Source: Miscanthus floridulus (Eukaryota > Streptophyta > Magnoliopsida > Poales > Poaceae). Taken from it: a DNA stretch of 64,000 bases. The notes under the pieces are model-generated. The model was not told where the DNA came from and did no database searches. It worked only from the letters and a program-made list of their open reading frames with translations. The translations under genes were made by a program, and so were the position numbers. The DNA lies in contig NC_089584.1 in the NCBI RefSeq assembly GCF_019320115.1, positions 75,702,791 through 75,766,790 on the forward strand. Reading direction: 5' to 3'. This document shows, piece by piece, positions 44,981-56,097 of the stretch. The first letter of the stretch is position 1. Every line of letters begins with the position of its first letter.

Positions 44981-47483
44981 GTCTAACCCACTTTTTTGTT
45001 AGAACACACTCCCGTAAGAGCACCCCTACCCGAAACACTTTTAGCCCAGGTCGCTCGGGGGCTCCATGTACAATATTAAAATATTACCTCTCTTTTTACT
45101 ATCGCACGATAAAGCAACTGTGTCCCCAAATAGAAACACATTCCATTCCCTATGTTTTCCTTATGTAACTCTGTTCTTACTCCCAACCAAATGCACCCCA
45201 CCTTTTCCTATGGTTATGAACAGCTGAGCCTCGTGAGCCATGCCTCGGGCTCACAAGGTCGTAGCCTATGGAACAAATGGGCAGGTACGAGAAACAAAGG
45301 ATAAAAAACAAAAGTTTTGCTAAAATAAATACAAGGAACGAATATCGTGGTTCTGTCACAAGGATAGCACGAATGTATTCATTAATACAGAAAACTATTC
45401 ACATGGGGATTCACCCACAAACCTAAACTATTGCATTCTCTATTGCTACAAATACTACCGCGGTCGCTCAACGACGTCGCCAGGAGGCCAAAGAAGAAAC
45501 CAGATGCAACCACTAGGGACCTGCTCGGCTCCGCTCCTTCCACTTCGGCGAATGCAATAAATACCTTCAGGGCATCGCACCTATAGATGCTTAGCAGAAG
45601 AACATGGAGCCCCTGGCTGGAGGCACCACCACATGAAAACTCTGCCAAGAGACCACCTGACCCCCTAAGTCAATCGAATCGCTCAGTATCCACACCTGAG
45701 ATATAGGTAGGAAGCGAAGGGGCGCCCCATGCGGGCCATGCTGACTCCATCTCAAATGACAAGCACAGGTCCCGATCGGACATTTTTGACTGAAGCTCTC
45801 CGAACCCCGTCTCTCAGGTCATCAAGGTGAGCATGTGTTCATTAAAAACAAAATGTTCATATGAGGGCTAATCCACAATTGACGAGCGTAGGTCTTGGTC
45901 GGATGTTTCTGACTGTAGCTCTTTGAACCTCATCACTCCAGTCATCAAGGTAAAACGCTATCAAAACCCCTCTATTTCAATTTAAAACATTCATACATCC
46001 ATACGCGCATCTCATTCCATACGCCTAAACCCCCCGGACGGTTAGGGCATGAACCGCCCAGGGGCTCAGGAACTAAGCATCGCACGTGCAACGAAATGCA
46101 TCAGAACGCTCCTTGTTGCGTCACAAAGCGGCGGTTGCCTCATTCGATATGAGTAACCAACAGAGCTAGGGGAGAAAACCGTAGATGAGCACCATGCGGC
46201 CCTAGCCTAGTCTGGTAGACTGGGTCATCTCAACCTTCTCATTCGATCCTAAACCTCTCGCTAAGCCCACAGAATCTCCATCGAGGGAAGGCCAAAAGGC
46301 CACCTAGGTTGGTCTCTGGAATGACCTAGCCATCTATCAGGTTGCAGGTAAAGGAGTAATGGAATGTCACAAGAGGGCTATGATGTCCCCGTCATGAACG
46401 ATGGACCTAGATTCCACTCGATCACCCCCATTAGCGAACTCACCGAGATAGTCATTCGAGCCTGAGCGATCAGGACAGGCGACGAAACTCAGCCCTCCTG
46501 GTTTATGAGGAACCAGATAGGGTAGCACACATAAACTCACATTGACCCCTGCGAAGGCCTGATAGGGCTTAGGGGCTCAAGAAAAATGCTAAGGACGGTG
46601 ACCTTGAACTCGCCAGATCCACGACTATGACTCGCCCAGTCCTCGGCACGCACCGACGCTAGGACCCACAAGCAACGCCTCATCTGATCTTTAACTAAAC
46701 TAACAACATCTTCGTAATGGCTTCAGATGGCTTCACTGCGCTCCAAAGAAACCCTGGGACCATGACCATGAACTTGCGTCGATAGGATCGGTGACATCCG
46801 GCTATGGCTCCTGGGACCGCGACTCCTACACACGCATAACGGCTTCAAACGGCTTCACTGCACTCCAATAAAACCTAGGACCGTGACTCCTACACTCACG
46901 TAATGGCTTCCTAAACTAACTAAACTAACTCCCTCGATCCATGGCGTGCACCAATGCTTGGGTCCATTCGTGGCTCCGCCTCACCTGATCCCACAGCGTG
47001 CATCGACGCCAAAGATCAGTGAGCTCTATCGCATCCGAACTAAGCTGTCCCCAACCATGGCGCGCATCGATGCCATGGTCCATTCATAAAATCCGACTCA
47101 CCCGATCCCAAGGCACGCATCAACACCTAAGATTAGTGAGTTTTGCTTTTTTATCCTATCCCCCGCACCTCACCGCCTCGGCTATGCAACGACGCCTTGG
47201 TTAAAACATGCATACACGCCTGATGAGACAACACCCCCAGCCAGTTCGGCCTGAACCACCTGGGGCTCAGGGGCTACACCCGCGGGTGCGCTCGCGCGCA
47301 CCTTTCAAACAAAATAGAAAAAACATCCCCCATTGACAAACTCAGAAGCACCCCCCAGCCGGTTCGGCATGAACCACCTAGGGGCTCGGGGGCTACACCC
47401 ACGGGTGCGCTCGCGCGCACCCACCGGGAAGACAAAATCCCCTAGACGATTCTGCCTAAATCGCCCAGGGGCTCGGGGGCTCC
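44981..47483. other. Long non-coding 3' region of Tat element
   Basis: 2.5 kb between integrase and 3' LTR. No antisense gene like that in the 54646-60857 element is visible; the 88-codon minus frame at 45382-45648 has no motif I recognise. Repeated purine-tract-like phrases (GGGGCTCGGGGGCT and variants) occur near 45050, 46065, 47265, 47385 and 47467. The last 250 bp form diverged repeats. Confidence 0.65.
47228..47483 (+). repeat. Diverged repeats carrying purine-tract-like blocks before 3' LTR
   Basis: Two copies, near 47229 and 47349, of a unit of about 120 bp containing CCAGCC-GTTCGG, GAACCACC, GGGGCTC-GGGGCTACACCC and GGGTGCGCTCGCGCGCACC, followed by a third partial block that ends in GGGGCTCGGGGGCTCC, the PPT itself. 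GCGCTCGCGCGC is also self-complementary. Confidence 0.7.
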
Positions 47484-48677
47484 TATCGGGTTCATAAACC
47501 TAGGGTCCCTCGGGGACCGGCTTCCACGCCAGCGCTCGGCCCAAGAGGACAGCCTTTTTTCTTCTGGGCCGGCCCAAGAGTCTAAATTCAATAGACCAAA
47601 GCACTCGCTTCAGGCCTTGGCCGCCTTCAGCCCATCTTTCTGACTGGAGCACTAGCTCAGGCTCAGGCCAACTCTGAATGGCCTCTTCGATCGGAGCGCT
47701 AGCGTTAGGCCTCGGCCGCCTTCGCACGGTCTCCACTCAGAAAACCTGACCCAAGGACCGCCTCTGACTCTGACCCCATGTCTCCGACCGAGGTTTGTAG
47801 AAAACCCTGCCCATCGCTATTCTCCGACTGGCGTGCCATAGCCGACTAGGGCCATCTGACTAGGGATGCCCGCTCGGATGGAACCAGAAGGCGTACGAGG
47901 GAAGGCAAAATAGGGCTCGCAAGTCAAACCATGGCACCAGGGACCATACCCTATGGCACAGTACTTTACAACCGTCCTGCCATGAATAGTATTGTGGGCG
48001 CCAACATTTACCTCTATAGTATTGTAGGCGCCGGTCAAAACACCCATACGGTGAGACCCCCCATGTGCCTCTGGGCATCAATAGTATTGTGGGCACCGGA
48101 ATTCACCGTACCAGGTGAATGTGGTAAAGCCAATGTCCAGTCGGCGAGACAGCATTTTTGTAGGTACCGATGTCCTCCAATCCTAAAGAAACCAGCTCAA
48201 CCTCCCACATGTACCTGACATTCTATAGTGATGTCAATAGTATTGCGGGCGCCCACCATTATCCCATCCCCATTGGCGTGGGCAACAAGGCTTAGAAATG
48301 TTCGTACTCACTTGTAAAGCCATCCCCTTCTTCTATAAAAGGGGATGTGCTCCCTCCAAACACAGGCAGTTAACCCGAGTCGACTTCTTCAAGTTCAGGT
48401 TTAGGGTTGGACACTTTGTTCATAGCATAACTCCTGTCGATCTTGGCCCTTCCGATCGGACCGACCAGACACCCCATCTCTCTCCCTCGTTTGTAACCCC
48501 ACTATAGACTTCGAGCACCTGGGCTTAGGAATAAAGTCACCGATCGACCCACACTGGACATAGGGCATGTTGCCTGAACCAGTATAAATCCCGTGTCATT
48601 GAGTGCTAGGCCACCTCCGATCACAACGTACAGCAAAACTACAAATATTTACTAGTTGGTCACTTGCTATACCGACA
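47484..48677 (+). mobile_element. 3' LTR of Tat element
   Basis: 1194 bp, aligned end to end with 37341-38548. The first dinucleotide reads TA instead of TG. Ends ACCGACA followed by TAATG. TATA box at 48334-48341. Confidence 0.92.
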
Positions 48678-48682
48678 TAATG

Positions 48683-48782
48683 TGTTTCCTCATTAGCAAT
48701 AAAAGTATAGTTTTTTATATCAATCTTGTTCGTATTGTGTGTATCAGCTACTGATCCAAGGACTGATACATGATGCACAGAG
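48683..48782. other. Right flank of Tat insertion
   Basis: Continues 37215-37340 after removing the Tat element and one TAATG. On the minus strand it reads into the MULE-like coding remnant, so the Tat element probably inserted inside or beside the MULE. Confidence 0.45.
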
Positions 48783-50132
48783 GACCCTAAATTAGGGGCC
48801 TGACATCTCCACCTTTACTATCATCCTCATTATCATCAACAACATAGGATGGGTCTTTTTAAATAGGGCTATGAACCACCTGTAGAGCATTGGGTGCTAC
48901 AATATCACGGTACATAGCTTCCTCATCAACACCAACATGTTCATTCTATGGTTCAGGATTCCTAAGGTAATCATCCTCATCAGCATCATCATTGTCTATG
49001 TTGTCCCTAGGTTGGGTATCCACAACCAAATCCCACTCTAGGATAGGTTCATATGGATCAGAAGGACCTTGATATACAATAAACATGAGGACAACCTTTC
49101 TCTTCAAATGTTTATCAAACATAGACATCAACTCTTGGTTGGTTTTTACTTTTGGGAAAGATTTTAGACCTTCATCATAATACTGAATATGAGCTACTTC
49201 CAAATAACCAGGTGGGTACTTCTACCACTGACTCAACAAGGTCCTTATAATCTATTTTGTCTGGATCAACAACCATGTCAAAGCTAAAACATTTCACATC
49301 TTGTCTACACTTATTATGATTGCCCAATAATTTAATTTTCAACTTGAAACTAGTATTCAGATCCATGCTGTTATTCAAAATCAAAATAGGTTTTAGGGTT
49401 TTGGTACATCTATAACTACTTCTAGGAGCACAAAAAATTGTGGACTCACTCTTATAGCTAGTCATCTTCATTGGAGTCGATGCCATCTTGGTCGGAGACG
49501 ATGATGTCCTACTCGGGCTAGACCCACATGGCCTCCACCTGCTGGCCGTACTGGCCACTAGAGGTGGCTGTCGTGGCTGGCTAGCCACCAGATGGCCCAG
49601 CCACGCCTAGTGCTACGCCATGGGATGGCCCAGCTACGCCTGGCTGGCCGCTAGATGGGGCACCTGGTGCCACACCGCCCTCTAGCTAGGGCCGCACACG
49701 CTCCACCAAAAGAGTGCTGGTGCCTCCTCCATGGTGACCAGTGCTCGATTTGAGGGTGGGAGGAGGTGGATCTAGCAGATCCAGGGCCAGAGGTCTAGTC
49801 GGCAGCCCGTAGCCGATGGCACCAGTGCCCTACCCAGCTACAACGGCAGTGACACCCTCCCCCATCATGTTTTTTTTTCTTAGTCTCTGGTTCCACTCGG
49901 TCTCATTCTCTATCCGATGCGATGTGGAATGCGGTGGTATGGGAAGAAATAGCAGAAGGGTAATTTAGACCTTTCATGTCTCAACCAGTGGCCAAACTAA
50001 TAGACTACCATAACAAACTTGACAGAAGGCCATAGAAGGAATGAAATTTCATTTCAGGGCCATATAGGTAAGTTAAAAAAAGGCCATACAAGGAAGCGCC
50101 ATTTTTTCTAGGGCCATACAGGTAAAAAGCTC
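48783..50132 (-). mobile_element. Mutator-like element (MULE) 5' part
   Basis: The upper end (about 50010-50132) has repeated GGGCCATA-AGG phrases (GGGCCATATAGGTAAGTT, GGCCATACAAGG, GGGCCATACAGGTAAAAAGC), which resemble a MULE terminal inverted repeat. Inside, the minus strand encodes the N-terminal part of a MULE transposase. The catalytic DDE part and the other terminus are not visible, being lost or separated by the Tat insertion. Confidence 0.5.
48946..49588 (-). pseudogene. N-terminal region of MULE transposase
   Basis: Two overlapping frames. The first (49588 to about 49228) is Ser/Pro-rich, then KCFSFDMVVDPDKIDYKDLVESVVE. The second (from about 49203) reads HIQYYDEGLKSFPKVKTNQEL, MSMFDKHLKRKVVLMFIVYQG, then an acidic tail. 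A single-base deletion near 49227 would account for the shift. The pattern resembles the PB1-like N-terminal domain of plant MULE transposases; TAG codons interrupt the acidic tail. Assignment rests on remembered family character. Confidence 0.55.
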
Positions 50133-50729
50133 TTAATATAAAGTACAACTTAGCTAATTGCAGTTGATGAATTCATCTATTCCCTACTGATCAGGTTCAA
50201 GCAATGCAAAAGATATTGAACAAAGTACTAAAAACTTTATCCCTTATACATTTATAATTTTAGTTTCAATCCCCAAGAAATTTAGGTCATAGAATAGAAA
50301 AACACCAATGCAAAAATACTAACGATTCAGTGAGAAAAATACCAGAAAAAATGAACCAAACCTAATAATGAATTAATGTATGCAAGGATGATGCATGGCT
50401 AAAACAGGTCTCTATCGTGGCGCCACCCTACAGGTCCAGTTATGGCACCACCCATAGCGGTGGAGATGTGGAGTCATGCAATGCGGGGCACACGAAGTCC
50501 TATCATGGTGCCTCCCACTGTGGCATCACTCTTATGCCCGACTGGGTTGGGGCTAGGGCCGGTCAACCCACAGTGGCCACGTAGGGTAGGGGAGGTAGTT
50601 GGAAAAAAGAGAAGGAGCAATGAGAGGGCGGCGGTGGCAGTCAGCAGCGCCTAGACGATGCGCAGCGCTAGAGAGGGAGCCAAAGTCAGGGCTGGGGCCA
50701 GTGAACCCACGGCAGCCATGCAAGGCAGG
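50133..50729. other. Unassigned intergenic sequence
   Basis: AT-rich (50140-50400), then GC-rich with CAATGCGG and GGCGCCACCC phrases (50415-50720). The 70-codon plus frame at 50442-50654 has no recognisable motif. I see nothing else. Confidence 0.5.
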
Positions 50730-52043
50730 TGTTGGTATTTCTTAATGCAAACAAAATAATACACAAGCGCATGGAATTACCATTGTAGCATTTCACCTAG
50801 AAGTATTTAGGGTATCATAATTTCCACATGGAACAGAGGTACTTCTTTGAGCTAGTTTGTCCAAGGACAACACAAGGGTAAAGTTGGAAGGGTAGAGATG
50901 GTTTCCTATGGCTTTTGGGTCTATGAGAAGATAAACTTTACTCCTACTTGCATACTTTGGGCACCGGCTTATACCTAGTCTTAGGCACCTCTGGCCTATA
51001 TCTCTATTCCATACCTGGACATGAGGGATTACGAGGGATGGACAGGGCTGTCACCACCTACCACCTACCCCTCAAATGTGGAGTACAAGGAAAACAAAGG
51101 TAGCCTCTAGCCTAGACACCATGTCTATGCTATTGACTACTACTCTAGTGTTGTGTAGGGTTATCTGTCTTTATCAGGGCCCTCTACTAGAGTATTCATC
51201 ACAAGGATGAACGATGAACCTGCAAACAAGTAAGAATAAAGATTAACTAATCAAAAGGCTTAATGCCATCCTCCATTGAGGTACAGGTGTTCGTCGAGGT
51301 ACAAGCTCGGGGAGACTGCCGACAAGTCCGACACTTCCCCGTACTCTCCCTCACATCTCTCCCAACTAACTCTACTAGCTATCTAGGTCCTAAGCCCTTG
51401 GAATGATGCTCAAGTGTGGTGTGCTCTTCCTCCTTGGTGTGTTGTTGTTGAATGAGGAGCGGGTGGCCTTCTTTATAGGTGGAGAGGAGGAATAATCCCA
51501 TGGAATATGCTTTGATTCCTTCAAAAAAATTGATCAAACTGCCATCCTCCGCATTAATTCCACCGTGATACCCATGCAACTGACCATAGAGAGGCGGTAC
51601 GAACCATCTAGAGAAGGTTGGGCCCAAGGCAAACCAATAGGGGTGCGGCCACACCATGGGTGCGCCCACACCCTTGTTGGGCCACCTTGATTCCAACTTT
51701 GTCGGGGGTCTTCTTTGATCTTCTAGAGTGGGTCTGTGTGGGTATTGCGTAGAGATGAGGTGATTTGATGTGGGTTTGTCCATATTCTCCTCTCTTTTGG
51801 GCTCTGTTTTGCCTGGTTGTGGGCCTCTCCGCCTTAGGCTCATGTCAGGTATATATTTTGCTATGTTTCTTGTGCATTTAGGCTCATTTTCTGTGTAATC
51901 CCAACATGTCCTCCTGTAAATGAGAAATCACCAAAACTCATGGAATTCGTTAGTTATAAGTCTTAATTCTAAGTTTGGTGTTTATTTTAGCATATTTTAT
52001 GTAAGAATTGGCGGTTAGAAATAGGAGTTAAGGACCACTAACA
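50730..52043 (-). mobile_element. LTR of minus-strand LTR retrotransposon
   Basis: 1314 bp from TGTTGGTATTTC to GACCACTAACA with TG...CA ends. On the minus strand it starts TGTTAGTGGTCC directly after the purine-rich AAGTGTGGGGGAACT (52044-52058), so it is a 3' LTR. The 154-codon minus frame at 51379-51843 lies within it and shows no domain. No second copy in the window. Family uncertain; Athila-like is a weak guess. Confidence 0.65.
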
Positions 52044-53136
52044 AGTTCCCCCACACTTAGCCCTTTGCTCGTCCTCGAGTAAAGTTAAGGACTAAGATGG
52101 GTCATCTCCTTGACATGACATCTGCATACAAGTTAGTCCAAGCTTCCCCTGCACTTGTGAACTTTAGAGTGTCTACCACATTGTCTTGGGTGATTGAATA
52201 ATAGAACAGCATGAATTCAAATACCCTTGCATTAATCAGTTTAGAAACTTTGGTTTTCATTTGATTTTGAAAACATAAATATAGCTTTGCTCCTCAAATG
52301 ATTTGCTCGAATCGCTCATATTTGTGTTTGGTTCCTTAACAAGGCATATCATAATTTTGCCTTCTTTCTCCCTACTTCTAAAAAGCTTATGTGGAGCTTA
52401 GGAAGGGGAAGGTAAGAGAACATACTTTTATTACATATATTGTAAAGTCAAAACTCAAATCCAAGGAGAAAGATGTCATACTTGCGGATCAAGATGTGCA
52501 TGTGTATGGATAAACATAAACTAATACTATACTCCTTTAACAGGAACGATCTCTCTCTATAGCTTTTATTTTGAGAACATGGCTATTTCTCTCTTCTTCT
52601 CTTCTTTTTTTCTTAATATATGAGCCTTCATGTGCTCATCGTTTTTTTTTGTACTTGGACCTTCATGTGTCCATATTTTTTTACTTGGACCTTCACTTGT
52701 CCATATTTTTTTAGCATTTTGCATAGCCCATGTCTCTTCTTCTAAACCACATATTTAGAGAGAGATCTTTATCTTTTTAGAACATGGAGTATTTGCCTAT
52801 ATATAATTTTTTGTCTACTCCTAGTGTAGAAGCAGAATTTTTGGTGGATGGAAGCATGTTTCTATGTACTTCTAGTGTAGGAGCAGCTTATGTATGTGGG
52901 TGTATGTGATCTTAATCTTGGAAGCATGATAACTTTCTCAACAAGGGTCAGCAAGACTTGACAAAACTCAATGCAATAACAAGTAGCACATGTAGAAGGT
53001 TTAAACATTTAAAATTAGATATGGCTCTTGGTAGGAATTTTGAATATTATTGAGGAGCATGCTATTTGAATTTTGATTTTGTAAAATAATTCCCAAGTAC
53101 TTTGCATAAGACAGCAAGGTTCATTTTCATCCTACT
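52044..53136 (-). mobile_element. 3' non-coding interior of the same LTR element
   Basis: Starts with the PPT (52044-52058) and the CGAGGACGAGCAAAG-type sequence commonly found just before it in grass elements. The remainder is AT-rich without coding domains. Near 52640-52715 there are about three imperfect repeats of ACTTGGACCTTCATGTGTCC. It ends at 53136 where another LTR begins. Confidence 0.55.
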
Positions 53137-53555
53137 TGTTGGTGTTTTTTTATCGGCAGATTTCGGTTCTTGGAGGAATTCGCTTGATGCAAGGAGCAAT
53201 CACAGTCGGTACATAAGATTTATATTGGTTTGGGCCCCGAGAAGCGAGTAACAGCCCTACATCCAGCTGCTTCTTGTTTGTATTACGATCTCATTGAATA
53301 GAGAGATGGCGATTATAAGATGGCTATGCCTATGAGCGTTTCAATGATTACAACAAAGGGTATCGCTAGCTATTTATATCCAAGGCCTACTTGCCCTGCA
53401 AGCTACGTAGTAGTGCCCTAGTTGGAGTATTGGTGTGATCCTGAGATATCCTTCTTTGAATGGGCCAGTCGTGAGCCTTCGGGTCTTTGTTGGTACGGAT
53501 TCAGTAGCCACCATATCCGGTAATTGGGATTCCTGGGAGTATGGCTTCGTCAACA
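53137..53555 (-). mobile_element. LTR of a second minus-strand element
   Basis: 419 bp, TGTTGGTGTTTT to GGCTTCGTCAACA, with TG...CA ends. Contains a TATTTATA-type block (near 53370 on the plus strand). Interior-like sequence follows at 53556. Orientation is inferred from family resemblance and a weak purine tract (CTCATGGGC) on the minus strand; the family is not certain. Confidence 0.5.
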
Positions 53556-54645
53556 GCCCATGAGCTTGTCTAACAATCAGGACTTGGCAACTTTCCTATA
53601 CTCGGGCCTTTCGAAGGTGTTTGGATCAGGGTTTGTTGAGGAGGTCCGAACTCGCACCCACAATCGAGAGGTTGGTCAGGTAGAAGTTGTAGTCTCGTAG
53701 TTGGGTGATGAGCTATTGAATAAAAAATGCCATACCCTGGAGTCATCTTGTCCTATCAATGTCGACTTCGCTCAAGTCAGGCGACGATTGTCAAGCACTT
53801 GAGTGGCCGCACTAGCTCAACTTTCAAGAATTACGCATGGCTTGAGATTAATGCATCATTTCAGTTCATGGACGACGATTGGCTTACCCCCAATCAACCC
53901 GACCTTAGCATTTATAAGCAAGCGTCTGAGTTCTAGGTTTACATCCAATTTGTGTCTCCACACTTGCAATCATGAGGATGAAAACCCTCGGTCGCTACCG
54001 CAAGATCCCTCACCTACTATTCGAGGATTCACCCAAGCAGTCTGCTGAGGCCTTGCCTCCATCGTCTTCTCTAGTGTCGTTGTCTCTGGCTTCGACATCA
54101 CCCACTATGCCTTCATCCACTCTGCCCTTAGTCTTGGCACTCCCATAGGGGGTGTCCATGATCATGAAGAAGGAGCAGATGGAGGCCTCGGTGAGCACCA
54201 AGGAGATCACCATCAGGGCCCTAGAGGCGCTAGGGCCCAATGCACTGCTAAAGGAGGTGGAGCTTTCCGATGATGAGTCAGAGGGTTTGATCACCTCCAT
54301 CGCTGCCGCTGCCATCAGCGATGGTCCCTCGGATGTCGGCCCTTCTATTCTTCAGGTCACCACCATACCAAATACGAGCAATGACTGGGAACTAGCCCAA
54401 AAGCTCTTCGTCGAGCTCAACCAGGAGGCCATCAGCATCCTTGGTGATCAACCCTGGTGGACCTTGTTAGCGATGAGGAGGATTATGGGGAACCCGATGC
54501 CTATAGAGTAGAGGAGGACACTGCCTCAGGCGATAGGAGGAGGGCACCACGGCAAATGATGGACCTCTGAAGCAAGCCATTGTGCCTCCTAGTCCTCCAC
54601 CAAGCGCCTGATTAGCTTGGTGACGGTCACCTTGATTGGGCTTCG
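53556..54645. mobile_element. Interior fragment of the 53137 element
   Basis: About 1.1 kb between two LTRs. The plus frame 54152-54511 (119 codons; EALGPNALLKEVELSDDESEG, LAQKLFVELNQEAISILGDQP) is acidic, helical in character and open, and could be a remnant of an antisense Tat ORF, but I recognise no domain. Truncated at 54646. Confidence 0.4.
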
Positions 54646-55118
54646 TGTCGATAGAATATCGTCGGCAGTCCACCGAGGGGCACCCCGTGATGGTAGATTG
54701 ATTGGTAGAGGAGTGTGTAATCAAGAACAAGAAGGCAACAGAGACACATGAGTTATACAGGTTTAGGCCATCGGTACGATGTAATACCTTACTCCTATGG
54801 TCTGTTGGTTTGCATTAGCTATTGTATGATTTGTCATGAATTCGTAGGGGATCCCTGCCCGCCTTATATAGTCTAGGGGGCAAGGTTACAAGTCAGTTAG
54901 ATCTGAGAGATAACCGGAAAGTAATAACAGATTACAAGAAACATGGGATCGTACGTATCCTATCAGATCTCGTAGCATCTTCAGGATATCCTCTCCGTGC
55001 CTTGCGGGGGTCGCCGAGCAGAACCGTGCCCCGCAAGGCTCCTTCTTGCGGGCTAGGCTGCCCCTAGAGGCATTGCCCATGTAACCTGCCGTGGGTATCT
55101 GGGGTCATACCCCCCACA
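54646..55118 (-). mobile_element. 3' LTR of minus-strand Tat element
   Basis: 473 bp, TGTCGATAGAAT to ACCCCCCACA, homologous to 12447-12918 along its whole length. On the minus strand it starts TGTGGGGGGTATGACCCC after GGGGACTAGC, which fixes it as the 3' LTR of the element whose body lies at 55119-60857. A CTTATATAG block near 54863 (plus strand) may hold the TATA box in reverse. Confidence 0.8.
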
Positions 55119-55429
55119 GCTAGTCCCCGAGCGCCTTGTACCCATTGTGCAACGCCATCTTTAGACTTACCGAGCAGGTGCGAACCAAAACCGAGCTGTC
55201 CAAATCATGATTCGACCATCATAAGGAGTTGCCAAGCACTTGTGAGAAACTGCCGAGCAGCATACAACATCGCTGATGTATGTTCTGAACACGGCTTATC
55301 ATAAGGGTGTAAGGAGCTCAAATCCAAAATTAAAAATTCCTGCATGGTTAAGTGAAGTGTGCCCACTTAGAATCCGAAAACAATGGTAAAGATACCTGGT
55401 TTATCCTTTGGATGCTCGAAGTCTTTCAG

Positions 55430-55719
55430 AAAAACAAACACATTCACCACAAGGTGAAGTGTGCCCACTTAGTCCCCAAGCCTGACAGTAGGTGACGTAG
55501 TCACGTGGTGCCAGGCTCAGAAATTAGTGAACCGTCCGAGCAGGTAGCCAGTCCCCGAGCGTAGCCTCGAGACAAAAAACAAGCACATTCACCGCAAGGT
55601 GAAGTGTGCCCACTTAGTCCCTGAGCCTGACAGTAGGTGACGTAGTCACATGGTGCTAGGCTTAGAAATTAGTGAACCGTACGAGCAGGTAGCCAGTCCC
55701 CGTGTTTCTGGCATAGATA
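55430..55719. repeat. Tandem duplication, 145-bp unit
   Basis: The block starting AACAAACACATTCACCACAA (55432) recurs 145 bp later (55577) with few changes. Both contain GTGAAGTGTGCCCACTTAGT and GACAGTAGGTGACGTAGTCA. A third partial copy of GTGAAGTGTGCCCACTTAG is near 55353. It lies in the 3' non-coding region of the Tat element. Confidence 0.85.
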
Positions 55720-56097
55720 TCGGATAAATCAAATCACGGCGAGAAATTCAGAGTAATGGTCGTACAGTATCAGTTACTAAGCCTCATTAAAATGCAGAGA
55801 ATTCAGAGAATGTGGCGGTGATAAATGAGCGGCGTGGGCTATTGTGACGTGATAGCCCAAGTTGCGGCCCATTAAACCATTTTGGAGGAATCGATGTAGC
55901 GCTGATTGCGGGAACGGTTTCCCAAAAACCCTCAGAGTCAAGACAGAGTGGGGCAAGTGCTTTATAACCGCGCCGCCACACACATCGCCTCCTACCTCTA
56001 TCAAGCCACCCTGCTTCCTGCCTTCACAATCCCTGTGCTTCACCTTCCACACCAATCGCGAGCATTCACCTCCAACCCGAGGACCAAACCATAGGAG

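Larger units (their letters stand above)
37341..48677 (+). mobile_element. Complete Tat-lineage Ty3/gypsy element, 11337 bp
   Basis: LTRs at 37341-38548 and 47484-48677, target duplication TAATG on both sides (37336-37340, 48678-48682), gag, protease, RT, RNase H, second archaeal-type RNase H, integrase, then 2.5 kb of non-coding sequence before the 3' LTR. The second RNase H and long 3' spacer are hallmarks of the Tat lineage. LTRs differ at roughly 10% in the first 530 bp by hand count. All ORFs are interrupted. Confidence 0.92.

Noticed and set aside
51379..51843. 154-codon minus frame
   Set aside because: Inside an LTR (50730-52043), with no second domain and no similarity I can recognise; may be transcribed leader but not supported as a gene.
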